DNA of 64,000 bases from Dolichospermum sp. UHCC 0259 (GTDB taxonomy: Bacteria > Cyanobacteriota > Cyanobacteriia > Cyanobacteriales > Nostocaceae), in contig NZ_VIKX01000014.1 in assembly GCF_009711935.1 (NCBI RefSeq), forward strand, positions 1 to 64,000, written 5' to 3'. The notes under the pieces are model-generated. The model did not search any database and was not told where the DNA came from. It saw only the letters and a program-made list of their open reading frames with translations. Position numbers and translations under genes: made by a program. Positions 17,747-26,503 of the stretch are shown here, one piece after another (within the stretch, counting starts at the first letter, position 1; each line of letters begins with the position of its first letter).

Positions 17747-19381
17747 ATGCAGGAAAATATTACTTTACCAGGTGATCCACTACCATTCAATTCCATATTT
17801 TATATTGAACGCCCTTCCATTGAAAGTGATGCTTATACAGAATTAGTCAAACCAGGGAGTTTGATTCGGATTAAAGCACCTCGACAAATGGGCAAAAGTT
17901 CTTTAATGTTACAGCTAATTCACCAAGCTCAAATACATGAATATTCCGTAGTTACTATAGACTTTAAACTAGTAGATACCCAAACTTTTTTGAGTCTGAA
18001 TAATTTTTTACGCTGGTTTTGTGTAAATGTAGCTCGGCAGTTGTCAATTGCATCACATTTGGATGATTATTGGGATGAGGAAATTGGTAGTAAAGTCAGC
18101 GCTTTAATTTATTTCGAGAGTTATTTATTAGAGCAAATTAAAAGTCCATTAGTTTTAATTTTAAATGAAGTAGATTATGTTTTTCAACATCAACAAATAG
18201 CCCAGGATTTTTTACTTTTACTACGAAGTTGGCATGAACAAGGTAAACAAACTCCAATTTGGCAAAAACTCCGGTTAGTATTATTCCACTCCACCGAAGT
18301 TTATATCCCTTTAAATATCAATCAATCTCCGTTTAACGTTGGTTTGTCATTGAAATTACCAGAATTTACAGTCGAGCAAGTCACAGAATTAGCTAGACGT
18401 TACGAACTAGATTGGTGTGATAGTCAAGCTGTGGAAAACTTAATGTATTGGGTAGGAGGACAGCCCTATTTAATTCATCAGGCTTTATATTATATCCACC
18501 AGCAAAAAATTTCCTTAACAGAACTACTAAATAATTCTACACATGGTCAATGTATTTATAGCGCATATTTAAGAAATTTACTAAATATATTGCTACAAGA
18601 TGCAGAATTATCTCAAGCATATAATCAAGTTGTAAATTCTACCAATGGCAACATAAACTTGTCGGCAAATTTGGTTTATAAATTAGATAGTTTAGGGTTA
18701 ATTAAATTAAGTGGCTATAATTATCAACCTTTTTGCGAACTGTATCGTTTATTTTTTCAAAAAAGTTTACTAATAGAAAGTAATGCTATTCCGTGGGATA
18801 AATTAAAAAAAGAAAATGAAAAATTGCAATTGTTAGTTAATATTGATCAACTAACTCAAGTTGCTAATCGTAAATGTTTTGATGAAACTTTGGAAATAGA
18901 ATGGGAAAGAATGACACACATCCAAGAACCTCTATCTCTAATATTAGCAGATTTGGATGAATTCAAACTTCATAATGATACTTATGGACATCAAAGCGGT
19001 GATGACTGTTTACATCAAGTTGCTCAAGCAATTAGTTCAGTAATTAAAAGTCCAGATCATTTAGTTGCCCGTTATGGGGGTGAAGAATTTGCTTTAATTT
19101 TGCCACAAATTCATGCAGGAAAAGCTATATTAATTGCTGAAGAAATTAGAGAAACAGTAAAATTATTGAGAATTAAAATTTCTGAGTTAACCACAAAAAT
19201 TCAAGTAACAAACACAACTAGCTTAACTATAAGCTTAGGAATTGCCTGTATCATTCCTTCAGGAGATTTTTCTTTAAGAGAATTTTTTGAAGCTACTGAT
19301 CAAGCACTGTATCAAGCTAAGAAATTAGGGCGCGATCGCAGTATTTTGAGTTCTAAATTTAAATTTGGCTATAATGAATAA
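17747..19381 (+). CDS. AAA_35 ATPase domain fused to GGDEF diguanylate cyclase
   Basis: The N-terminal AAA-like (AAA_35, PF14516 type) ATPase domain covers about residues 1-340 and has the P-loop variant APRQMGKSS. The C-terminal GGDEF domain (about residues 370-540) contains 'LTQVANRKCFDETL', 'LADLDEFKLHND' and the active-site motif GGEEF, so it should make cyclic di-GMP from GTP. The inhibitory I-site usually reads RxxD five residues before GGEEF; here it is KSPD, so product feedback may be weak or absent. The frame reaches back to a TTG at 17702, but the ATG at 17747 ('MQENITLPGDPLPF') is preferred because the AAA_35 homology starts there. It ends 14 bp before the next AAA_35 gene, so they form an operon. 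Confidence 0.88.
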   Translation: MQENITLPGDPLPFNSIFYIERPSIESDAYTELVKPGSLIRIKAPRQMGKSSLMLQLIHQAQIHEYSVVTIDFKLVDTQTFLSLNNFLRWFCVNVARQLSIASHLDDYWDEEIGSKVSALIYFESYLLEQIKSPLVLILNEVDYVFQHQQIAQDFLLLLRSWHEQGKQTPIWQKLRLVLFHSTEVYIPLNINQSPFNVGLSLKLPEFTVEQVTELARRYELDWCDSQAVENLMYWVGGQPYLIHQALYYIHQQKISLTELLNNSTHGQCIYSAYLRNLLNILLQDAELSQAYNQVVNSTNGNINLSANLVYKLDSLGLIKLSGYNYQPFCELYRLFFQKSLLIESNAIPWDKLKKENEKLQLLVNIDQLTQVANRKCFDETLEIEWERMTHIQEPLSLILADLDEFKLHNDTYGHQSGDDCLHQVAQAISSVIKSPDHLVARYGGEEFALILPQIHAGKAILIAEEIRETVKLLRIKISELTTKIQVTNTTSLTISLGIACIIPSGDFSLREFFEATDQALYQAKKLGRDRSILSSKFKFGYNE

Positions 19382-19395
19382 TAAATATTACTAAT

Positions 19396-22300
19396 ATGAA
19401 TACTCATACATATCAAGTCGGTGGGAGTCTCATAAATAATGCCCCTAGTTATGTAAAAAGACAAGCAGATATAGAAATATATAACGCTTTAAAAAAGGGT
19501 GAATTTTGTTATGTTCTTAACTGTCGTCAAATGGGTAAATCATCCCTATTAGTGAGAACTAAACATCATTTAGAACAAGAAGGATTTAAATGTACAACTG
19601 TTGATATGACAAATATCGGCAGTGAGAATATTACCCCAGGTCAATGGTATAAGGGAATAACCGCCGATTTATGCCGAGGATTTAAACTTTTAGGAAAATT
19701 CAATTTAAAATCATGGTGGCAAACAGAAGATGATATTTCCTTAGTCCAAAATCTCAGCCGGTTTATTGCCGAATTATTAACTCAATTTCCTGAAGAAAAG
19801 CTAATTATTTTTATAGATGAAATTGATAGTATCCTCAGTTTAAATTTTCCGGTAGATGATTTTTTTGCATTAATTAGATACTGCTATAATCAAAGAGCAA
19901 TAGATCCCGAATATCAAAGATTGACATTTGCCATTTTTGGAGTAGCTACTCCATCAGATTTAATTCAAGATGTAAAAAGAACACCTTTTAATATTGGTCA
20001 AGCTATTGAGTTAAAAGGATTTAAATTAGAAGATGTGAATTCTTTAATTAGAGGATTAGAGTTAGTGATAGCTAATCCGCACCCAGTCATGAAACAAATT
20101 TTAGATTGGACAGGAGGGCAGCCTTTTTTAACTCAAAAGTTATGTAATCTCATCACTAATTTTAACATAAATGATTATCATCTAGACTTTACTAAAGGTT
20201 ATGAAGAGTTTTGGTTAAATAATATTGTTAATGAATATATTATTAAAAATTGGGAATCTCAAGACGAACCAGAACATTTAAGAACTATCCGAGATCGACT
20301 ACTTTATAATCAACAGCTTGTCAGCAGATTATTGGGAATTTACCAGCAAATTTTGCAAGGTATAGAAGTTAAATCTGATGATAGTAGAGAACAAATAGAA
20401 TTATTGCTATCAGGTTTAGTTATTAAACAAGCAGGATTATTAACGTTTAAAAATCGCATTTATGCCCAAGTATTTAACTTGGATTGGGTAGAAAGACAAT
20501 TAGCTAATTTACGTCCTTACTCGCAAACATTTGATGCGTGGTTAACTTCTCAACAAACTGATGAATCTCGTTTATTAAGAGGACAAGCACTAGCAGATGC
20601 TCAAGCTTGGGCTTGGGATAAAAGCCTAACAAATTTAGATAATCAATTTTTAGCTAGAAGTGCAGAATTAGAACGACGAGAACAACAGCTTGTTTTAGTA
20701 GCGGAAAAGTCCAAAAATATGGAAATTCAACTACTTGAACAACAAAAAAATGCTCGATTACAAAAATTTTTATTGGCCGTAATTAGTACAGCTTTTTTAA
20801 CTTCTGTCAGTTTAGGAGGAATAGCTTTCTGGTTATATCGCCAATCGCTCCAGAATGAAAAATTAGCAAAAATTAGTGAAATTAAAGCCTTAGTATCCTC
20901 TTCCAATGGTCGTTTTAAGTCTCATCAAGAATTAGAAGCAATGATGGATGCTATTAAAGCAAAAAGAGAATTACAAAAATTAAATATTAATTATCCTGAA
21001 CTGGATCAACTAACTAATAATGTTCTGCGTCAAGCTAGTTATGGAGCGCAAGAACGTAATCGCTTATCAGGTGAGAATGTTAGTTTGGTTTGGGATTTAG
21101 CCTGGAGTCCTGATGGACAGAAGATGGTAATTACTAATCGAGATGAAGTTTCATTGTGGAATAAAAATGGCAAATTAATCCGTACATTTAAAGGTCATCA
21201 TGCCACAGTTTCCACAGTGGCTTTTAGTCCTGATGGCAAAATTATTGCTTCCGGCAGTCTTAATAAAACTATCAAGTTTTGGTCATTAAATGGGCAAAAT
21301 TTGCAAACTATCTCTGTTAATGCAGAAGTTAAAAGTATAGCGTTTAGTCCTGATGGTCAACTTTTAGCCATTGGCATGAATGATGGTAATTTAGGATTGT
21401 GGAATTTAGCAACCGAAAAACTCACTATCATTAAGGCTCATCCATTAACTATTTATAAAGTTCTTTTTACTCCCGATAGTAAAAAATTAGTAACAGGTAG
21501 TTTTGATGGCACAGCAATACTGTGGAGTCGAGACGGGAAAAAATTAGTTAAATTTAATCGTGGTAACGATGCTGTACGTGGTTTAGCAATTTCTCCTGAT
21601 GGTAAGCTGTTGGCTACAGGTGGTAATAATAAAAAAATAGAAATTTGGAGTCTTGATGGTCAAAAAATCAGTAATTTTGAGGGACAATATTCGGTACTGG
21701 CGATCGCTTTTAGTGCTGATAGTCAAACTATTGCGGCTGCCAGTTGGGATAAAGTAGTGAAAATATGGACCATAGACGGTAAGGATTTACTAACTTTAGA
21801 AGGACATCAACAGGCAATTTGGGCGATCGCTTGGAGTCCTGATGGTAAAATTCTGGCTACAGGCAGTTTAGATAATAGTGTCAAATTTTGGCAATTACAA
21901 AATCCCTTACTCACAGTTTTAAGAGGTCATCAACTCAACTTAACACAAGCTGCTATCAGTCCTAATGGTAAAATTATTGCTACTACAGGTTGGGATTATG
22001 TCATCAATATTTGGCAGCGTCATGGCAAATTACTCAAAACTTTAAAAGGACATCAAAATGGCATTACCTCACTTGTTTTTAGTCCTGATGGCCAATATTT
22101 AGCAACTGGTAGTTATGATAAAACCATCAAAATTTGGAACATAGACGGCACTCTCATAGATACCCTGTCAGGACATACTGCGGGAATTGATAATATTGCT
22201 TTGAGTCCTGATGGTCAACTTCTCGCTTCTGTTAGTTTTGATCAAACCCTCCGACTTTGGCAACGAGATTATAAAAAACCCTTTAGTTTTCGCTGGCAAA

Positions 22301-22920
22301 AAACTATTCAAGCACATAAAGAACCTATTGTTAGTGTAGAATTTAGTCCTAATGGTCAAGTAATAGCAACTGCCAGTTATGATAAAACAGTTCGTCTATG
22401 GAATAGAGAGGGTAAACTCCTCAACACTTTAAAAGGACATAACGGCCAAGTTTTTGATGTCACCTTTAGTCATGATGGTAAATTAATTGCATCCTTAAGT
22501 GATGATCGAACTATTAAATTATGGCAAATCAATGGCAACTTATTAAAAACATTAGTAACTTCCAAAGTTGGATTGAACAAAATCAAATTTAGTCCAGATG
22601 GAAAAATGATAGCTGCTGCTAGTGAAGATAACACAATCAATATTTGGGATTTTGATGGTAAGCCAATCATTACTCTATTTGGCCATCGTGGGGTTGTGTC
22701 TTCTTTAACCTTTAGTGCTGATGGGAAAAGTTTAGTATCCGTAAGTGGCGATCGCACTGCTATTATCTGGAATTTACCCCAAATCTTTGCCACGAATGAA
22801 TTAGATTATGCTTGTAACTGGGTAAAAGATTACTTACAGAATAATCAGGAATTAGAAAATTTAGAAAAAAATAATTCCCCCCAAGAGACGCATTCTGCTC
22901 GCCATTTGTGCGATCCTTAG
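19396..22920 (+). CDS. AAA_35 ATPase with membrane anchor and fourteen WD40 repeats
   Basis: The 1174-residue protein has an N-terminal AAA_35 domain with P-loop CRQMGKSS (residues 43-50) and Walker B-type IIFIDEID. One transmembrane helix follows at about residues 458-480. After a helical segment come fourteen WD40 repeats (about residues 557-1126), enough for two seven-bladed propellers; each has the 'FSPDGK' and GH...W landmarks. It is probably a membrane-attached NTPase sensor or scaffold like other cyanobacterial AAA/STAND-WD40 proteins; the ligand is unknown. Its ATPase domain is related to the one in the preceding GGDEF protein, only 14 bp upstream. The last 20 or so residues (after 'NNQELENLEKNN') look like read-through of repeat DNA. 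Confidence 0.88.
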   Translation: MNTHTYQVGGSLINNAPSYVKRQADIEIYNALKKGEFCYVLNCRQMGKSSLLVRTKHHLEQEGFKCTTVDMTNIGSENITPGQWYKGITADLCRGFKLLGKFNLKSWWQTEDDISLVQNLSRFIAELLTQFPEEKLIIFIDEIDSILSLNFPVDDFFALIRYCYNQRAIDPEYQRLTFAIFGVATPSDLIQDVKRTPFNIGQAIELKGFKLEDVNSLIRGLELVIANPHPVMKQILDWTGGQPFLTQKLCNLITNFNINDYHLDFTKGYEEFWLNNIVNEYIIKNWESQDEPEHLRTIRDRLLYNQQLVSRLLGIYQQILQGIEVKSDDSREQIELLLSGLVIKQAGLLTFKNRIYAQVFNLDWVERQLANLRPYSQTFDAWLTSQQTDESRLLRGQALADAQAWAWDKSLTNLDNQFLARSAELERREQQLVLVAEKSKNMEIQLLEQQKNARLQKFLLAVISTAFLTSVSLGGIAFWLYRQSLQNEKLAKISEIKALVSSSNGRFKSHQELEAMMDAIKAKRELQKLNINYPELDQLTNNVLRQASYGAQERNRLSGENVSLVWDLAWSPDGQKMVITNRDEVSLWNKNGKLIRTFKGHHATVSTVAFSPDGKIIASGSLNKTIKFWSLNGQNLQTISVNAEVKSIAFSPDGQLLAIGMNDGNLGLWNLATEKLTIIKAHPLTIYKVLFTPDSKKLVTGSFDGTAILWSRDGKKLVKFNRGNDAVRGLAISPDGKLLATGGNNKKIEIWSLDGQKISNFEGQYSVLAIAFSADSQTIAAASWDKVVKIWTIDGKDLLTLEGHQQAIWAIAWSPDGKILATGSLDNSVKFWQLQNPLLTVLRGHQLNLTQAAISPNGKIIATTGWDYVINIWQRHGKLLKTLKGHQNGITSLVFSPDGQYLATGSYDKTIKIWNIDGTLIDTLSGHTAGIDNIALSPDGQLLASVSFDQTLRLWQRDYKKPFSFRWQKTIQAHKEPIVSVEFSPNGQVIATASYDKTVRLWNREGKLLNTLKGHNGQVFDVTFSHDGKLIASLSDDRTIKLWQINGNLLKTLVTSKVGLNKIKFSPDGKMIAAASEDNTINIWDFDGKPIITLFGHRGVVSSLTFSADGKSLVSVSGDRTAIIWNLPQIFATNELDYACNWVKDYLQNNQELENLEKNNSPQETHSARHLCDP

Positions 22921-22967
22921 TAAAGAGCAGAAATTAAAGAAGAGTTAAATATTAACCAAAAATAATT

Positions 22968-23531
22968 ATGACACCGGAAGACATCGCGGGTACGTTAACA
23001 GAGTTATTTGGTGCTGAAGTTGTTAAATCTATCGCCCCTGGTTCTTGGCAAGTAGAAACTACTGAGTTTCGGTTGTTGGTGCTGCTTTCAGAAGATGATA
23101 CTTGGTTGCGGGTGTTATTGCCAATTATGCCCTTGCAAGAAGCCGCAGCTTTTATAACGCAGTTTCTAGAGGCTAATTTTGATGATACTCAGGAAACACG
23201 ATATGCTGTTTATGATGATGTAGTTTGGGGAGTATTTCAGCATAATAGTGGCACTTTGACTAATGGAGATTTTGCTAATGCGATCGCTCGTCTGATTTCA
23301 TTATATCAAGCTGGTGTTAATGATGTTTTCAATAATTTAGTAGAAACTCGGATTCGAGAAATTATTAAAGCCGCAAAACAACAGGGACAATCTTTAGAAG
23401 CCACTATGCAAAATCTAGATCGTTTTTATGCCGAAGGATTATTAGGAGATATTGACCAAAATGCCCAGGGAAGAGAACAAGTTTTAGCAGCTTGGCAAAG
23501 GCAATTAGAACGTCTTTGGATGGAGATGTAA
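22968..23531 (+). CDS. Conserved-type hypothetical protein, 187 aa
   Basis: This soluble, acidic protein of 187 residues has no signal peptide. The N-terminal 120 residues alternate strands and helices ('GSWQVETTEFRLLVLL', 'WLRVLLPIMPLQEAAAFI'), recalling the secretion-chaperone-like (CesT/YbjN-type) fold, but this is only an impression. The C-terminal 65 residues are helical (IREIIKAAKQQGQSLEATMQ). It starts 47 bp after the WD40 protein on the same strand, so it may be co-transcribed with the AAA_35 pair. I do not recognise a named family and give no function. Confidence 0.7.
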   Translation: MTPEDIAGTLTELFGAEVVKSIAPGSWQVETTEFRLLVLLSEDDTWLRVLLPIMPLQEAAAFITQFLEANFDDTQETRYAVYDDVVWGVFQHNSGTLTNGDFANAIARLISLYQAGVNDVFNNLVETRIREIIKAAKQQGQSLEATMQNLDRFYAEGLLGDIDQNAQGREQVLAAWQRQLERLWMEM

Positions 23532-23584
23532 TCGAGGTGACAGAGAAAGTTTTTAGATTACTTCTCCATAGGTTCTAAATTTGA

Positions 23585-24688
23585 CTATCTATCGGTGAGA
23601 TTTATCCCTAAAATTGGACAGTTTACGGATTTATTTCCAGACCAGTCGGTGAAGGTATGCTCATTTTTGTAATGTCTGGGTGTTTGCATCATTAATTCCC
23701 AAGCTTTTCCCGCATTTAATAAGTTGAATCTTTCCGGGTAATGTGTTTTTAATAGTTCTTGCACCATTGGCGCATAATCTGAATTTATGCCGGGAAAAAT
23801 GTGATGTTCTGTATGGTAAGAAAAGTTTAAATGCAAGAGATCAAATAGTTTCGGAACTCGAATAGAGAGACTATTGATCAGAGGATCATTTACACTTGTC
23901 ATTCGACATACCATATGATTGGTATAGATATAAAACATTAGCCCTGCATGGCCTATCCAAATGGGCAAGAAGTAGCTAAGAAGTAGTTTAATGGGGTGGA
24001 ACTCCAGGTAAGTTAAAATGGTGGCATGGATGGCGATAATCATGAGTAATTCCATAGCGATCGCCCGTCGTTCTTTCCCGCTAACTGTAAAAGCCACCAC
24101 AGGATACTCAGCCTTACCATTATTAAATAATAAAACTGAGGTCAAATTCCGAAATGTGTGAACTCCCCAAGCATGACCCATTCCTATAAACAATAAAATA
24201 GGATTTACCTCAGCCGACGGTACAAAAGCATTTTGAATCCATTTACCCCAATTCTCAGGTTGATGATCTAAATAATTACGATCTGGATCTTCCGAAGAAT
24301 TTGTTTTATTATGATGTTCTCGATTGTGTACTGCTTTCCATAAAGTTGGCGGCATCCATAACATTGTGAATCCCAATAAACTAATTATTTGTCTCAACCA
24401 AGGATTTTTCACTGTCCGGCTGTGCAGCAAATCATGGGTACTAAAAAGCAAAACAATCACACTATTAGCCATTACTAATGCTAATGGTAAATACAGCCAG
24501 AGAAAATACCAATTCCAGTCATCAAGATGATTGGCAATTCCCCAACCCAAAATCATAATTACTAGATTAATTAAGAGAATCCAGAGTTTATTCGTATCAG
24601 GTAAAAATGCTTCCGGTGGCAGTAAAAGACGCAGCTTTTTAGCATAATCTGCTTGCGTCATCCAAGTTTTTTGTTCAAGTGTATTCAT
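23585..24688 (-). CDS. Membrane fatty-acid desaturase family protein
   Basis: This integral membrane di-iron oxidoreductase of the fatty acid desaturase/hydroxylase family carries three histidine boxes: HDLLH (residues 85-89), HNREHH (121-126) and HTEHH (292-296). A further histidine lies in 'YTNHMVCR'. Hydrophobic segments flank the boxes, matching the usual four-helix topology. The open frame begins at a TTG (24742), but the ATG at 24688 (peptide 'MNTLEQKTWMTQADYAKK') is the likely start, giving 367 residues. The substrate, whether an acyl lipid, carotenoid or alkane, cannot be told from the sequence. It sits downstream of the Mrr-like gene on the same strand, with a 100-bp gap. Confidence 0.85.
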   Translation of the reverse strand: MNTLEQKTWMTQADYAKKLRLLLPPEAFLPDTNKLWILLINLVIMILGWGIANHLDDWNWYFLWLYLPLALVMANSVIVLLFSTHDLLHSRTVKNPWLRQIISLLGFTMLWMPPTLWKAVHNREHHNKTNSSEDPDRNYLDHQPENWGKWIQNAFVPSAEVNPILLFIGMGHAWGVHTFRNLTSVLLFNNGKAEYPVVAFTVSGKERRAIAMELLMIIAIHATILTYLEFHPIKLLLSYFLPIWIGHAGLMFYIYTNHMVCRMTSVNDPLINSLSIRVPKLFDLLHLNFSYHTEHHIFPGINSDYAPMVQELLKTHYPERFNLLNAGKAWELMMQTPRHYKNEHTFTDWSGNKSVNCPILGINLTDR

Positions 24689-24788
24689 GAATCTTTGTAG
24701 TTTTCTGTGTAGATTGACAAAGGAAATTATAAGCAATTTCAAGTAAGTGTGAGGTTGATTTTTTGCAATGATATTATCTAAATAAAGG

Positions 24789-25370
24789 TTAGGTTTGAGA
24801 AGTTAGAAATTCTCTCAAATTTTTTCTTAAATTTTCACTAATATCACCTGCAACAAAGCAAATATTAGAACAAGATATATCTCCACTTAGCAAATTTTCT
24901 AAAAAAAGATGACACAAATCCATATCATTGTCATTATGACGTTGAAATTCTGCTTGAGCATCTGGAGCTAATTTAACTGCTGTAATAATAACTCCTGCAA
25001 AAATATGCTCACGTCGTAAATTCTCCACAAAGGCATTTAGAGTATCCCTTGAAAATTTATCTTTTTCTATCTTGATGTTAAAACCAGCTTGAGTTCCAAC
25101 CCAGGTAAATTCTTCCTTAATTGTATCTATGGGTATTTCTAAACCATCAGACCTACTCTTTAATTTTTGTCTGATAATACGTTCCTTGATCAGAATTGGA
25201 ATCCTGCCATCTAATCCTCCATCTCCCGCTCCTCTGCGTGGCGGAAGTCCGGTAACTTGAGGTGTAGGATCACCGCCTAAAACTTGAACAATGCGATTAG
25301 CAATCTCTCGTTTATCTTTAGGTGATAAAGAAATTAAATGCTCAACTAACCTTTTTTGTAGATTGCCCAT
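24789..25370 (-). CDS. Mrr-like PD-(D/E)XK nuclease domain protein
   Basis: The 193-residue product resembles the Mrr type IV restriction-endonuclease domain. 'GAGDGGLDGRI' (D54) matches the GxDGGxD motif. 'GFNIKIEKDKFSRDTLNAF' resembles the Mrr stretch around the QxK lysine (here N98-I-K100), and 'REHIFAGVIITA' followed by LAPDAQAEF matches the region after it. The spacing between D54 and K100 is longer than in typical Mrr domains, and Q is replaced by N, so activity is not assured. The N-terminal 40 residues are a separate helical segment. The ATG at 25370 follows an AGGT ribosome-binding site and lies inside the end of the preceding gene (29-bp overlap), so translation is coupled. I infer a nuclease partner of the ParA-like ATPase. 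Confidence 0.65.
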   Translation of the reverse strand: MGNLQKRLVEHLISLSPKDKREIANRIVQVLGGDPTPQVTGLPPRRGAGDGGLDGRIPILIKERIIRQKLKSRSDGLEIPIDTIKEEFTWVGTQAGFNIKIEKDKFSRDTLNAFVENLRREHIFAGVIITAVKLAPDAQAEFQRHNDNDMDLCHLFLENLLSGDISCSNICFVAGDISENLRKNLREFLTSQT

Positions 25371-25800
25371 TATTACCTATTGATTGTTCTAATAAATCCA
25401 GACAAAGGTGAAACACATGATTAATAGCATCCTCAGTTGTAATAGGAGATTTCCCATTCACCAAATGAATTTCTGAACCAAGAATTAACACCATCCATCG
25501 AGGAACATTGACTCGCTGTAATTTCTCAGTATTAGTCTTAGGTTTTTGAGATATTGCTTCTATTAATTGTTTAGCTGATTTATATTGTATTTGGTCTATT
25601 ATGCTTTCTTGAATGTCTAATTTTTTTGTAGAAGTAATAGCAAAGGATAATTCAATTAGTTTTTTGGCTGACTTTGTAGAAAGATAAATACTTAGTTGAT
25701 CAATTAACTCTTGATCCAGTAAATTCGAGTCAAATGTTATAGATATATTTTTCAAATTTCCTGATATTTGACCTTTAAGTGTCTCAGTCAGCTTAGACAT
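25342..25800 (-). CDS. Hypothetical middle gene of the ParA/Mrr-like operon
   Basis: The protein is about 152 residues, mostly helical in its first 100 residues, with a conserved-looking block 'VPRWMVLILGSEIHLVNGKS' followed by a C-terminal helix. No signal peptide or membrane segment is visible, and I do not recognise the family. Two starts are possible: a GTG at 25812 that overlaps the upstream stop (ATGTGA), or the ATG at 25800. I list the ATG. Its 3' end overlaps the Mrr-like gene by 29 bp. Such tight packing shows it belongs to the same transcript, and it could be an adaptor between the ATPase and the nuclease, which is inference. Confidence 0.65.
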   Translation of the reverse strand: MSKLTETLKGQISGNLKNISITFDSNLLDQELIDQLSIYLSTKSAKKLIELSFAITSTKKLDIQESIIDQIQYKSAKQLIEAISQKPKTNTEKLQRVNVPRWMVLILGSEIHLVNGKSPITTEDAINHVFHLCLDLLEQSIGNNGQSTKKVS

Positions 25801-25808
25801 AAATTTTC

Positions 25809-26432
25809 TCACATATCAAGTTCAGCAAGAACAGAGCGTAGACTTTGCGAAAATATTTCATCCGATGTAAAGTCTAAAGGGGACAAACTTACAAACGGCA
25901 ACCAATCAGGAGATAAAAATTCATCAATTCCAGAATTTTGCAGCAATTTGGAGACTTTCTCATAAGGTTGCTCATAATCATGATTAGGAAATCTATTATT
26001 GACAATAATTCTGGCTTTAGGAACAATGTCAATTAAAAGGCCAAAATTCAGGAGCGATGCTGTTTCTTTAACTATATCCTCTAATCCAATAGGATCGTAC
26101 TCAGGTACAACAGGAACAATCAGCCGCCATCCCCGTTTTGTCACTACAGCAGCAGGTACTTCATAGTAATCGTCTGTATCAGCAACCAGGAAATCATAAT
26201 TATTTCCACCAGGAAAGTTATCTGGTAAAGGTTCTGTTTCTCTAATATCTATCTTATTTCTGTCATTTGCAAAGTAATCTATAGATTTTAAGAAATTACC
26301 CATTCTGCTTCTTCCAGCCAGGTCTAAAGCCCAAACACGTTTGTTTTGCTGGGCTAGTAGTAAGGCAATATTTGTAGCCACTGTGGTTTTTCCTACTCCA
26401 CCCTTGGTTGCATTGACTACGATTTTCAGCAC
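25809..26432 (-). CDS. ParA/MinD-like P-loop ATPase
   Basis: This 207-residue protein of the ParA/MinD superfamily has the deviant Walker A motif KGGVGKTT at residues 10-17, including the signature lysine that contacts the partner's ATP in the dimer. 'VWALDLAGRSRMGN' occupies the position of the usual DxDPQ motif, and 'YDFLVADTDDYYE' resembles Walker B. The family forms ATP-dependent dimers that position cargo or act as regulatory switches. No parB gene or centromere-like repeat is visible, and the chromosomal setting between lipid genes argues against plasmid partition. It starts 71 bp after the fabD stop on the same strand and overlaps the next gene's possible GTG start. Confidence 0.85.
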   Translation of the reverse strand: MLKIVVNATKGGVGKTTVATNIALLLAQQNKRVWALDLAGRSRMGNFLKSIDYFANDRNKIDIRETEPLPDNFPGGNNYDFLVADTDDYYEVPAAVVTKRGWRLIVPVVPEYDPIGLEDIVKETASLLNFGLLIDIVPKARIIVNNRFPNHDYEQPYEKVSKLLQNSGIDEFLSPDWLPFVSLSPLDFTSDEIFSQSLRSVLAELDM

Positions 26433-26503
26433 TCTGATTACTCCATTGTATGAAAAAGATTGTTCTAAGTTCAGGTTTGTATTGAAAAGACTGTTTTCTT
26501 CAC

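Noticed and set aside
25809-26432. Plasmid or phage partition locus
   Set aside because: No parB gene, no direct-repeat centromere and no other plasmid or phage gene nearby; flanks are chromosomal lipid genes.
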